60,885 nt of DNA from Bacteroidales bacterium (GTDB lineage: Bacteria; Bacteroidota; Bacteroidia; Bacteroidales; P3): positions 1-60,885 of the forward strand of contig JAEEHQ010000015.1 of the NCBI GenBank assembly GCA_016280915.1. The letters are read 5' to 3'. The notes beneath the pieces were generated by a model that searched no databases, was not told the origin of the DNA, and saw only the letters and a program-made list of their open reading frames with translations. Position numbers and translations under genes: made by a program. How positions within the stretch are numbered: the stretch's first letter is position 1; the number at the start of each line of letters is the position of its first letter. Below, in pieces: positions 7,033 to 16,366 of the stretch.

Positions 7033-10000
7033 ATGCTAAAAAAACTACTAACAATCGGCCTGGTTCTGCTCCTGTGGACAGGAGCAAAAAGCCAGGCAAC
7101 AATCAGTGAAAGCGACGTGCAGTTCTGGGTCGGCACCGGAACCAACAGCACTCTAGTCTGCATTGGTTGGGACGATGCAACGGCATCGTACACGCCCACC
7201 GTCGTAGTGTGGGGGGTGCACTGGAACGGCAGCATCCACCTGATAGATGCGTTGGATTCCATCGCCACCTACGACGAGAGGTTCACCTACAACTTCGGTT
7301 CGTCCGGGTTCCTAAATTGGGTGCAATACAATGACCCTGACGAGGGTCTGACTCTGACACCGTCAGGCTACAACTGCAACAACTACGGAATGGGCTACGG
7401 CAGTGGAACGCTGGGTAGCACCTGGTTAAGAATCAGCACCTCTACGTGTTCCAACTACGACTTCACCAACATTACCAACGTGGTTTACGCGTCGGACCCC
7501 AACGCAGTCTACTCCTGCCAGAAAGCACAGTCTCTCAGTGTGGTAAACATCACAGAAACTAGTGCCACAGTAAATATTTTGGACACCACCTATGTAAACG
7601 ACTACACGGTGATGCTTTACGCTGCCGACTCGCTCGTCGACAGCACCGTGGTCTATACACAGACCCTCTCCTACTCCACTCTCACGGCCAACACCCCCTA
7701 CATGGTGCAGGTCTTCTCCAACTGTTCCGACGGAACACAGACCAGTGCCCGCACAGCCACTTTCCGCACTCCCTGCGTGTCCGTTGCCCATAGCGATTTG
7801 CCCTGGACCGAAGACTTCCAGTTTTACAATGGCCTTTCCTATTCTTCTTCATCGGTCTCTTTTGTCAACCAAGTTTACTGCTGGGATTTGAAAAACCCCT
7901 ATAGCACCTCCGACCCCTATATCAACAGTTCATCGTCGGTCAACGCAGCAGGAGGCAAGTGCCTTTATGTCAGCAGTCGACCCACGAACCCCACCATTCT
8001 GGTGCTTCCCCCATTCAACGACAGCCCCGATGGATTGCAGCTGAGTTTCGACGTACTGTCGACCTATCGTCACGGCTTCGAGGTAGGCATCATGACCGAT
8101 ATCGCCTTCGACTCCACCTTCACCCCTATCGCCACCTGTCTGCCCGACGGCAGCGGATGGACCCATTTCGATGTCACCTTTGCTGGCTTCACCCAAGGCC
8201 GTCTGGCCTTGCGATCCAACGACAATGGTCCCGCCTATCTTGACAATGTGACCGTCAGCGAACTGCCCGCGTGTGTGAGACCCTCGCAAGTGTTGGTCTC
8301 CAACGTCACAGCCTCGTCGGCCGACATCACCATCACCGACCCCAACGCCTCGAACCACTATATGGTCTATGCCGCTGGCGACAGTGTGGAAATCTATAGC
8401 AATAGCCACACCCTCACCAATCTTCTTCCTAACATGCGCTACGAAGTCTGTGTGCGCACACTCTGTGCCGACACCGTCACAGGCACCACCGAGTCGGCAT
8501 TCCGCACCTCCTGCGGCATCATCTCAGTCCCCTATCACGAAGACTTCAGCCAGTTTGCCGACGTGTCTCGCGGCTTCGGATATGCTGTGGTCGACAGCAC
8601 ATTGCCCTGCTGGGGATTTCTGAAAGCCCGTTCGCTTGACCGGCTCGAAATCTTCCCCCCCTCGCAGAGCAGCCCCTATGGCTACGGCGACGACGGCTAC
8701 ACGATGCGTATCTACGGCAACTACAGCAACTCCACCGACATCGTAGTGCTACCCGAATTCGACCAAGACATCAACTCACTCGAGATAAGCTTCATGGCCC
8801 GTCCTTCCGAGAATGGTTCCTTCGGTGGGTCGCTTCAAATCGGCTATCTCACCACTCCCAGCGACACCAATTCCTTCGTCAGCGTCTCTAGCTATGCCAG
8901 CTCGCAGTTCACCAGTGGTTTCGACCTCTGCACCGGCATTTTCCTCAATGCCCCTACCGGAGCCCGTATCGCCCTGCGCTACCTTCCCTCCGGTGGCTCG
9001 GCCAAATCGTGGTACATCGATGAAATTGATGTGCACGAAATGCCTGCCTGTGTCCGTGCTCAGGGCGTCCGTGTGGACAGCATTCTAACCGACGGATTCA
9101 CCCTCTATGTCGCCGACCCCACCGCTGTCAACCACTACCGCTACTACCTTTCCACCAACGCTACCATCGACAGCGCCGACTTCTACGACACGGTGACCAC
9201 AATTACAGGCCTCACTGCCTCAACCGACTATGAACTCCAGGTGGTATCCATCTGCGACGACGGCACTCTGACATTGCCGCACACCATTTCCGTTAGCACT
9301 CTCTGTGGCCCGGTAACAGAAATACCTTTTGTGGAGAACTTCGACAACTGGACTGCCACACAGTCCGATGGCATGGACCGCTGCTGGAACCGCCTGTACA
9401 TGAACTCCAGCAGTCGCCTTGTCACCAACAACTACCCCTATTGCGCCACAGGCTCTGCCAATGCCTATACAGGCTTCAAGTCGCTGAAAATGTACTCCAA
9501 AGGCATCTCCAACGACATCAAAGAATACTCCGTGGCCTACCTGCCCGAGTTCGAAGCCAACCTCAACACACTCAAAGTGAGTTTCTTCTACAAATACGGC
9601 GGCACCACATACAATATTAATAAAGTGCGCATTGCTGTCGGTGTCAGCGACTCCGTGTCCGACACCGCCTCCTTCACACGTCTGGCAACCCTGACACCCA
9701 GCGTCATCGGGTGGAATGAATTCGAGGTCGACCTCAGTGCCTACACCGGCACTGGCCGCCGCATCACCATCATGCAGACCAGTACCGGTACCACCGCCAT
9801 CACCAGCTACATCGACAGCCTTCTGGTCGACACCATCAGCTCTTGCAGCCGTCCGGCTACCCTTGTAGCCTCCAACGTCACTGCCTACGGCGCCACTCTG
9901 ACCTGGACCGACCCCAGCCAGGCCGGCAGCTATCTCGTGCGCTGGAGCGACGGAACCACCTCTGACAGTGTCACCGTCAGCAACGACTCCACCTACACTC

Positions 10001-13000
10001 TCAGCGGCCTCACGCCCAGCACCTCCTACACCGTCGACATCAGCAGCATTTGCTGGGGTCATCCCACCAATGCCCGTTCAACCAACTTTGTCACCAGCTG
10101 CGCGCCCATGCCCCTGCCCTGGAGCATGAATTTCGACAACATCACCAGCACCTCCCAACTCTCTTCCTGCTGGAACAGATACTCCGGACGCTACCTCGAC
10201 ACAGCCTCCGTCACCCTATCTGCTTCCACTTCCGGCTGGACGCGTTCGACCACGGCCTTCGACGGTTCATCCCACTTCAAAGTAAATATCTACGGAACCA
10301 ACTGTAAATACTGGCTGGTTACCCCCGAAATCAACCTCTCCCAGAATGCCACTCTGACATTCGACTACATGCTTACCGACTACAACAACAGCGAGGCTCC
10401 AGAGACCACCGGGACCGGATTCGCCGACGACCGTTTCGTCGTCCTCGCCACCACCGATGGCGAGAACTGGACAGCCCTTGCCAAATGGGGCAGCGACTCC
10501 AGCCGCGACGACTACCCCCTGTCCGCAGTGACCAATATCGCCTCGCAGGCTTCCATCTCTCTGTCCGCATTCACCGGCCAAAATGTGCGCCTGGCTTTCT
10601 ACGGCGAGAGCACGGTGAGCGGTGCCGACAACGACCTCCGCATTGACAACCTGCTAGTTTCCGTCGCCACTCCCGACACCACTCAAACGCCCGACGACCC
10701 CACAGCCGACACCCTCTGCAGCACAGTCCAAACGCTGCCCTACTCCATCGACTTCTCCGGCTATGTGGACAACCACAGAATCCGTCCCTTCATGGCAGGC
10801 GCCGCCAAACCCGATTGCTGGACGCTTCTCGGCAACGGCACTACCCAATATGTCAGTGCCCCCAACGACTCCTCAGCCACCTATTTCGGCGGCATTGGCT
10901 ATTCTACCAGCACCAACAGCTTCGGCGCCATTGCGGCCGACAATGCCTACCTGTCCCTCATCGCCAGCCAAATCTATACCGGCTCCGATCCTTCCTATAT
11001 TGCCGAGGTCAACGCAGTCGGCACACGTCGCTACGCTGTGTTGCCCGCCTTCGACCAACCCCTTTCTCAGACGGTCCTTTCCTTCGACCACCGCACCAAC
11101 TACATTGGTGCCCAATTGATTGTAGGCTACATTCTAACCGACACCTCTTCCTTTGTCGGCATCGACACCCTGGCCGCTGACAACCGTGTGCTCCATCACG
11201 ACACCATCGCTTTCAGCCAATACACCACCATGCCCACCAGTGCCCGTCTGGCCTTCCTATGGAACGTTACCAGCAGCACCAGCAGCGTGACCGGTCCTGG
11301 CTACCGCTACTGCGGCATCGACAATCTCGCCGTTGCCCTCTCCGCAGCCGATACCACTACACCGGCCGACACAACCGTGATTCCCACCAACCCCGTCGAC
11401 GCCACCATTGCCTTCTCCGACATTCTTTACTGGGTAGGCTCGGGCAGCGACAGCGCCGTCTTCATCGTCAACTACGCCCAGCCCGACACGGCCTTTGCCT
11501 GGGGCTACCTCTTCAACGGCTCCACCACCGCACAGACCATGGTCAGCGACATCGACGCCGCAGACCCACGTCTCACCGTCACCGGCTCGCCCTCCATGGG
11601 TGGCGACATCCGCTTCACGCTCTCGAATGGCGACACCCTCGGCCTCTCGCCGGCTGGCGCTATGGGCTATAACTTCTGGTGGACCAACCTCAATGGCGTC
11701 AGCGCCGGCGCAGGTGCAGGCTCCACGCTCCACAACGGCGATGTCTTCAAGTACGGCGACCTCAACTCCGCCATCGGCTGGGACCCCCTGGGAACCTACT
11801 ACTTGCAAGAAGCCTGGGTGAAAGCTCCCACGCCCGTTCCTGTCCCCGACACCACTGGAACGCCTGCCCTTGTCGATGCCACAGTGTCCTTCTCCGACAT
11901 CACCTGTTGGGCTGGTTCGGGCAGCGACAGCACGGCGCTGATTGTCAGTTTTGCCAATCCCGACACCGCCTTTGCCTGGGGTGTGCTCATCAACGCGCAG
12001 ACCACGGCCGGATCCATGCTCAACGCCGTCCTGGCCGTCGACACCAACCTCTCCATCACCGGCCATCCCGACTGGGGCGACGGTCAAATCCGTTACCGTC
12101 TCTCCGACGGCACCATCATCAGCCGCACCGGCACAGAGTGGATTTTCAACATCGACGGCGTCGACTCATGGGGTGACGACACCGTGTGGGCAGGCAGCGT
12201 CTTCAAGTTCGGCGACCGTGCCTCCGGCATCCTCACCGGCGAAGATGCTTTCCAGCGTGTCTGGACGGCAGTCCCCACCATTGTCGACTTCTGTACCGCC
12301 GACACCATCCCAACTCCCGTCGAAGCCACCATCGCCGCCAGTGACATACTCTTCTGGGTGGGCACCGGCTCCAACCAGGCAGTAATGGCCGTCAACTGGG
12401 CCGACACCGCCCTCGCATGGGGCTACCGCTTCGACGGCGAAGCCACCGTGGCCGATATGTTAGCCGACATTGCCGCTACCGACCCCCGTTTCAGCTACGT
12501 CGGCACCGGCTTCATCTCCGACATTAACTACATCGACACCGCCGCCGGCATGACCGACACCCTGCGCGTCACTCCCGGCAACTACTGGACCAGCTCCAAC
12601 AACGGAGTAACCGACATGGGTATGGCACAAACGCTTACCAACGGCGACTTTGAAAAATGGGCCGACCCCGCTTCCGGCATTGCCGTCGACAGCACCTACT
12701 GGGGCGACGATTGGGGCTGGGGCTACACCTACGTCTTCCCCATGTCCATCCATCCCGTCACCGTCCCCGACACCACCGGCCACTCCTCCGGTCCTGACGA
12801 CCCCGAACATGGACCTTTCTGCGGACCTGTTGGCACCGAAGGCTGCAACGCCATTGCCGCCGACAGCAGCGCCATCGTGGCCTGGGCCACAGGTGCCGCC
12901 ATCACGCGCGGTCCCCAAATGATAAGCAACCCCGAGGGTCCTTTGGCCGACTTCGGCACCGAGGCTGACGCCATCGGCCCTGCCTCCACCGCCACCACCG

Positions 13001-13734
13001 ATGCCGTAAGCCTAGGCGACGGCGGCTCGGCACTCCTCACCTTTGCCACTCCCATCCGCAACGGCGAAGGCCCCGACTTTGCCGTGTTCGAGAATTCGTT
13101 CGACGACCACTTCCTCGAACTGGCCTTTGTTGAGGTGAGCTCCGACGGCCAGCGCTTCGTCCGCTTCCCCGCCACCAGCCTCACCCAAACCGAAACCCAG
13201 ACAGGCTCCTCCGGCAGCACCGACCCCACCAGGATAAACAACCTGGCTGGTAAATTCCGCATCGGCTACGGCACCCCCTTCGACCTAGACGAACTCAGCG
13301 ACAGCACCGGCATCAACCTCGACAGCATTGTCTACGTCCGCATCGTCGACGTCGTCGGTTCCATCGACCCACAATACGCCACCTACGATGCCTTCGGCCA
13401 TATAGTCAACGACCCCTGGCCTACCAACTTTGGCAGCTGTGGCTTCGACCTGACGGGTGTTGCCGTGCTGAACGAGTATGTGGCGCCCCAGCCCATCGGC
13501 ATCAAAGAGACCGAGTTTGCCATTGAGTCGGTATGGCCCAACCCCACTGCCGACCGCGTGAACGTTGCCATCTCCAAGTCAGCCAATGCCCAACTCTTCG
13601 ACCTCACTGGCCGTCAGTTAGGCACTTATAGCCTCCAGCAGGGCACCAACACCATCGACCTATCCATCTTCCCAGAGGGCGTCTACATGCTCCGCATCGA
13701 AGGTACCGCCTGTAAGATTGTCAGAAAACGCTGA
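7033..13734 (+). CDS. Giant B12-riboswitch-controlled T9SS-secreted surface protein (2233 aa)
   Basis: Signal peptide 1-21. A Trp/Gly-rich domain (start ATIxxSDxxxWVGxG, then WG and a D-x-R element) occurs four times, beginning at residues about 22, 1457, 1616 and 1765. Between 162 and about 1450 there are alternating fibronectin-III-like modules and jelly-roll/cleaved-adhesin-like modules (the latter begin near 255, 499, 764, 1028 and 1236). A separate domain at about 1938-2150 carries GPDFAVFENSF, LAFVEVSSDG and FDLTGVAV. Residues 2163-2233 are a type A T9SS sorting domain (WPNPTADRVNV...GVYMLRI). It should be exported by T9SS and attached outside the outer membrane. The riboswitch links it to cobalamin, and I infer corrinoid capture or scavenging. 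From memory, the 1938-2150-type domain also occurs in surface proteins beside BtuB-type transporters. No btuB lies in the window. A strong terminator makes it monocistronic. Confidence 0.85.
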   Translation: MLKKLLTIGLVLLLWTGAKSQATISESDVQFWVGTGTNSTLVCIGWDDATASYTPTVVVWGVHWNGSIHLIDALDSIATYDERFTYNFGSSGFLNWVQYNDPDEGLTLTPSGYNCNNYGMGYGSGTLGSTWLRISTSTCSNYDFTNITNVVYASDPNAVYSCQKAQSLSVVNITETSATVNILDTTYVNDYTVMLYAADSLVDSTVVYTQTLSYSTLTANTPYMVQVFSNCSDGTQTSARTATFRTPCVSVAHSDLPWTEDFQFYNGLSYSSSSVSFVNQVYCWDLKNPYSTSDPYINSSSSVNAAGGKCLYVSSRPTNPTILVLPPFNDSPDGLQLSFDVLSTYRHGFEVGIMTDIAFDSTFTPIATCLPDGSGWTHFDVTFAGFTQGRLALRSNDNGPAYLDNVTVSELPACVRPSQVLVSNVTASSADITITDPNASNHYMVYAAGDSVEIYSNSHTLTNLLPNMRYEVCVRTLCADTVTGTTESAFRTSCGIISVPYHEDFSQFADVSRGFGYAVVDSTLPCWGFLKARSLDRLEIFPPSQSSPYGYGDDGYTMRIYGNYSNSTDIVVLPEFDQDINSLEISFMARPSENGSFGGSLQIGYLTTPSDTNSFVSVSSYASSQFTSGFDLCTGIFLNAPTGARIALRYLPSGGSAKSWYIDEIDVHEMPACVRAQGVRVDSILTDGFTLYVADPTAVNHYRYYLSTNATIDSADFYDTVTTITGLTASTDYELQVVSICDDGTLTLPHTISVSTLCGPVTEIPFVENFDNWTATQSDGMDRCWNRLYMNSSSRLVTNNYPYCATGSANAYTGFKSLKMYSKGISNDIKEYSVAYLPEFEANLNTLKVSFFYKYGGTTYNINKVRIAVGVSDSVSDTASFTRLATLTPSVIGWNEFEVDLSAYTGTGRRITIMQTSTGTTAITSYIDSLLVDTISSCSRPATLVASNVTAYGATLTWTDPSQAGSYLVRWSDGTTSDSVTVSNDSTYTLSGLTPSTSYTVDISSICWGHPTNARSTNFVTSCAPMPLPWSMNFDNITSTSQLSSCWNRYSGRYLDTASVTLSASTSGWTRSTTAFDGSSHFKVNIYGTNCKYWLVTPEINLSQNATLTFDYMLTDYNNSEAPETTGTGFADDRFVVLATTDGENWTALAKWGSDSSRDDYPLSAVTNIASQASISLSAFTGQNVRLAFYGESTVSGADNDLRIDNLLVSVATPDTTQTPDDPTADTLCSTVQTLPYSIDFSGYVDNHRIRPFMAGAAKPDCWTLLGNGTTQYVSAPNDSSATYFGGIGYSTSTNSFGAIAADNAYLSLIASQIYTGSDPSYIAEVNAVGTRRYAVLPAFDQPLSQTVLSFDHRTNYIGAQLIVGYILTDTSSFVGIDTLAADNRVLHHDTIAFSQYTTMPTSARLAFLWNVTSSTSSVTGPGYRYCGIDNLAVALSAADTTTPADTTVIPTNPVDATIAFSDILYWVGSGSDSAVFIVNYAQPDTAFAWGYLFNGSTTAQTMVSDIDAADPRLTVTGSPSMGGDIRFTLSNGDTLGLSPAGAMGYNFWWTNLNGVSAGAGAGSTLHNGDVFKYGDLNSAIGWDPLGTYYLQEAWVKAPTPVPVPDTTGTPALVDATVSFSDITCWAGSGSDSTALIVSFANPDTAFAWGVLINAQTTAGSMLNAVLAVDTNLSITGHPDWGDGQIRYRLSDGTIISRTGTEWIFNIDGVDSWGDDTVWAGSVFKFGDRASGILTGEDAFQRVWTAVPTIVDFCTADTIPTPVEATIAASDILFWVGTGSNQAVMAVNWADTALAWGYRFDGEATVADMLADIAATDPRFSYVGTGFISDINYIDTAAGMTDTLRVTPGNYWTSSNNGVTDMGMAQTLTNGDFEKWADPASGIAVDSTYWGDDWGWGYTYVFPMSIHPVTVPDTTGHSSGPDDPEHGPFCGPVGTEGCNAIAADSSAIVAWATGAAITRGPQMISNPEGPLADFGTEADAIGPASTATTDAVSLGDGGSALLTFATPIRNGEGPDFAVFENSFDDHFLELAFVEVSSDGQRFVRFPATSLTQTETQTGSSGSTDPTRINNLAGKFRIGYGTPFDLDELSDSTGINLDSIVYVRIVDVVGSIDPQYATYDAFGHIVNDPWPTNFGSCGFDLTGVAVLNEYVAPQPIGIKETEFAIESVWPNPTADRVNVAISKSANAQLFDLTGRQLGTYSLQQGTNTIDLSIFPEGVYMLRIEGTACKIVRKR

Positions 13735-13760
13735 TGGCGGTCTGCCAACATTCTATTTCA

Positions 13761-13789
13761 AAAAAAGAAGCCCTCGGGCTTCTTTTTTT
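13761..13789 (+). terminator. Rho-independent terminator
   Basis: AGAAGCC and GGCTTCT form a GC-rich hairpin with a CTCG loop, preceded by an A-run and followed by seven T residues. It lies 27 nt after the stop of the giant surface protein gene, so the GTPase gene at 13974 is probably outside the riboswitch's reach. Confidence 0.9.
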
Positions 13790-13973
13790 GTTCTCTACAA
13801 CACCTATCGAAAAACCATTGTTCCTCTATGCCATGCCGAAGATCTATAGAGGATATATAGAACAACAATCAAAGGAATAGCGAAGCATCACACAACTTTG
13901 ATTTTTTTTAGCGCAAAATAATAAAAGGGCTGAAACGGCCGTTATAGGGTGTAGAAAAATAAAAACAATTATT

Positions 13974-15311
13974 ATGCCACGATTCGAATATCATAACACC
14001 CCTGTGCTGCTGCTGACAGGCTATCTGGGCAGCGGCAAGACCACCTTGGTCAACCACATTCTCACCAATAAGAAAGGCATCAAGTTCGCCGTCATTGTCA
14101 ACGACATAGGCGAGGTGAACATCGATGCCTCGCTTATCCAGCAGGGAGGTGTCGTTGGCAAGAAGGACGAGAGCCTCGTGGCTCTGCAAAACGGCTGCAT
14201 CTGCTGCACCTTGAAGCTGGACCTCATTGAGCAGCTGACCGAAATCATGCAGCGCGGCACCTTCGACTATATCGTCATCGAGGCCAGCGGCATCTGTGAG
14301 CCCGAACCCATCGCCCGCACCATCTGTTCCATTCCCCGCATGGAGGTCAAATACACACAATACGGCATTCCGCGTCTCGACTGCGTGGTGACCGTTGTGG
14401 ATGCCCTGCGCATGCAGAGCGAATTTGCCAACGGCGACAAGCTGTTGGGCTCTGCTATTGGCGAAGAGGATATCGAAAACCTCATCATCCAGCAGGTAGA
14501 GTTCTGCAATATCGTCATTCTCAACAAGATTTCAGAAGTCAAACGCAAGGATGTGGACCGCCTGCGCCAAATTATCATGCAGCTGAACCCCGGTGTGCAA
14601 ATCATCGAGGCCGACTATGCCAAAATAGACCTCGACGAGATTTTGGACACCCATTTCTTCAACTATGACCGTGCCTCCGGCTCCGCCGGTTGGGTACGCC
14701 AGCTGGAACGTCTCACCACCCCTGAAGAAGACGAAGAGGCCAAATATCCTCATCACCATGATGAAGAACACGAACATCACCATCACCACGAGGACGAGGA
14801 GGAGGAAGAACACGAACATCACCACCACCACGAGGACGAGGAGGAGGAAGAACACGAACATCACCACCACCACGAGGATGAAGAACATGGCCACCACCAT
14901 CATCACCACCATCATGAGGGTGGAGAAGTGGAAGAATATGGCATAGGCACCTTTGTTTACTATCGCCGCCAAGCATTTGACATCGACAAATTCGACCGCT
15001 TTGTCAGCGAGCATTGGCCCAAAACCGTCATCCGTGCCAAGGGCATCTGCTATTTCTCACACGACACCGACATGTCCTACCTTTTTGAGCAAGCCGGCGT
15101 ACAGGTGGGCTTAAAGGAGGCTGGCCAGTGGTACGCCACCATGCCCCAGGACCAGCTCGACTATATGCTTGACACCGACCCGGGCTTAGCGCATGACTGG
15201 GACGACCAATATGGCGACCGCATGGAGAAAATTGTCTTCATTGGTCAAAAAATGGACAAGGAGGCCATCATCCGCGCTTTGGACGAATGCTTGGTCGACC
15301 CTAACGACTAA
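13974..15311 (+). CDS. COG0523/CobW-family GTPase with a His/Glu-rich metal-binding insert
   Basis: 445 residues. Walker A GYLGSGKTT (16-24), the switch region NDIGEVNID, the invariant metal-binding CICC (Cys75, 77, 78) and a guanine motif of NK type (ILNKISE) define a G3E GTPase. A CobW C-terminal domain follows (about 325-440). Between them, about 258-318, is a His/Glu stretch built from three tandem 14-residue units. These proteins are metallochaperones, mostly for zinc; the founding CobW member is tied to cobalamin synthesis. The His-rich block argues for zinc or nickel/cobalt buffering. Being next to a B12-regulated gene is suggestive of a cobalt or corrinoid link, but a terminator separates them. 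The substrate is unresolved. Confidence 0.9.
   Translation: MPRFEYHNTPVLLLTGYLGSGKTTLVNHILTNKKGIKFAVIVNDIGEVNIDASLIQQGGVVGKKDESLVALQNGCICCTLKLDLIEQLTEIMQRGTFDYIVIEASGICEPEPIARTICSIPRMEVKYTQYGIPRLDCVVTVVDALRMQSEFANGDKLLGSAIGEEDIENLIIQQVEFCNIVILNKISEVKRKDVDRLRQIIMQLNPGVQIIEADYAKIDLDEILDTHFFNYDRASGSAGWVRQLERLTTPEEDEEAKYPHHHDEEHEHHHHHEDEEEEEHEHHHHHEDEEEEEHEHHHHHEDEEHGHHHHHHHHEGGEVEEYGIGTFVYYRRQAFDIDKFDRFVSEHWPKTVIRAKGICYFSHDTDMSYLFEQAGVQVGLKEAGQWYATMPQDQLDYMLDTDPGLAHDWDDQYGDRMEKIVFIGQKMDKEAIIRALDECLVDPND
14766..14891 (+). repeat. In-frame 42-bp tandem repeat encoding the His/Glu-rich units
   Basis: Three nearly identical 42-nt units (14766-14807, 14808-14849, 14850-14891), each encoding E-H-E-H5-E-D-E4. 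The first two differ by a silent cat/cac change. Because the unit is a multiple of three, copy number can change by slippage without a frameshift, altering metal-binding capacity. A further run of eight His codons follows at about 14890-14915. Confidence 0.9.
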
Positions 15312-15317
15312 TTGCAA

Positions 15318-16364
15318 TCAATCATACTCTGTTATACCGACGTGCACATATTTAATATGTGTGCGTCGATATGTATATACGATATGCAAAGTGCCGTCGT
15401 CGCCCTGTATAATACTGGGATAGGAGTACTCCCCTGCCCCATCCTCAAGGGTAAGGACGTTCTCCCAACGGCGACCATTGGTCGAGAGGGCCAAAACCAA
15501 CGGGGTGCGAGGACCAAACTCACTTCCCGCAGTTAGCCCCCGTGGGGTGTAAACCATCACATGCAAACCATTGGCAAGGGTCATGGCATCGATTCCAGAG
15601 TTGTTATTAGGGATATCTGTCAGCCGCATGGGACTCCAATGGCGGCCCTTATCAAGGCTATAGGTCTCGGCCAGAAAACCGTTTTTGGTGCGCATCAAGG
15701 CCAACAAGGTGTCGCCAGGCAAACTAAGCAGGGCAGGTTGGATGGCAACAATAGTGGTGTCGCGCGGCACTTCCACGCGGTGCCATCGGAGGCCGCGGTT
15801 GATGGAAATCTCAAAATGGGGTTGCCAGTCGGGTTCATCGCTCGAAGGGGAAATCATACGTCGACCCATGCAGAGCGGTTTGTTTTTGATAGCTCCCAGC
15901 AGACCCTTGGGCAGTTCCTCGGGTGCTGACCATGTGCGACCCCCATCGGATGACCGCATGATGTGACCTACCCACTCGGGTATATAGATGCCTGTCTTGT
16001 AGAAAAGCATAATCTCACCCTTCTTGCCAGGCACACGGCTGAGCACCGGATTCCAACAAGGATGCTGCGTGTGTTGGTCAATCCGTCCGGAAGCCAGTTG
16101 CTTGGGCTTACTCCACACGCTTGCCTTCCTGTCTTTGCGACAGGACCAGATACATACATCCTTGCTGCCCTCATAAGCACCACCGAAAAAGGCCACCAAT
16201 AGGTCGCCCTCGGCTGTTTCGCAAATCGTGGCGGCATGACAAGAGGGAAACGCTGCCCGTTGATACAGCAACCCCGAATCCAGAACCGCCACTTGGGGCA
16301 ACGTTTGGGCAGCGAGCGCAGCAGCCAACCCCACAAACCCTATGAGTAAGATAAATTTCCTCAT
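15318..16364 (-). CDS. Secreted sialidase-like protein (BNR/Asp-box beta-propeller)
   Basis: 348 residues from the ATG at 16364 (a GTG three bases upstream overlaps the preceding stop). Signal peptide MRKFILLIGFVGLAAALAAQ. Repeated Asp-box motifs (SSDGGRTW, and degenerate SINRGLRWH and SLDKGRHWS) mark a six-bladed sialidase-type propeller. AFFGGAYEGSKDVCIW and HTQHPCWNPVL fit the family often annotated as exo-alpha-sialidase-like in Bacteroidales polysaccharide and mucin loci. It probably acts on host or dietary glycans in the periplasm or outside. Substrate specificity cannot be read from the sequence. Its start almost overlaps the stop of the nuclease gene upstream, so the two are translationally coupled. 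Confidence 0.8.
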   Translation of the reverse strand: MRKFILLIGFVGLAAALAAQTLPQVAVLDSGLLYQRAAFPSCHAATICETAEGDLLVAFFGGAYEGSKDVCIWSCRKDRKASVWSKPKQLASGRIDQHTQHPCWNPVLSRVPGKKGEIMLFYKTGIYIPEWVGHIMRSSDGGRTWSAPEELPKGLLGAIKNKPLCMGRRMISPSSDEPDWQPHFEISINRGLRWHRVEVPRDTTIVAIQPALLSLPGDTLLALMRTKNGFLAETYSLDKGRHWSPMRLTDIPNNNSGIDAMTLANGLHVMVYTPRGLTAGSEFGPRTPLVLALSTNGRRWENVLTLEDGAGEYSYPSIIQGDDGTLHIVYTYRRTHIKYVHVGITEYD

Positions 16365-16366
16365 CA

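Noticed and set aside
9220-10062. Long antisense frames inside the 2233-aa gene and similar ones at 11257-12087 and 20465-21421
   Set aside because: They are Gly/Val-rich reflections of Thr/Asp/Ser codon usage on the coding strand, without any domain.
14766-14891. Short regular repeats resembling a CRISPR array
   Set aside because: The units are contiguous without spacers and are in frame inside a gene.
15340-15368. Imperfect palindrome (11 of 13 bp) as terminator of the GTPase gene
   Set aside because: It lies inside the 3' coding end of the convergent sialidase-like gene and has no T-run.
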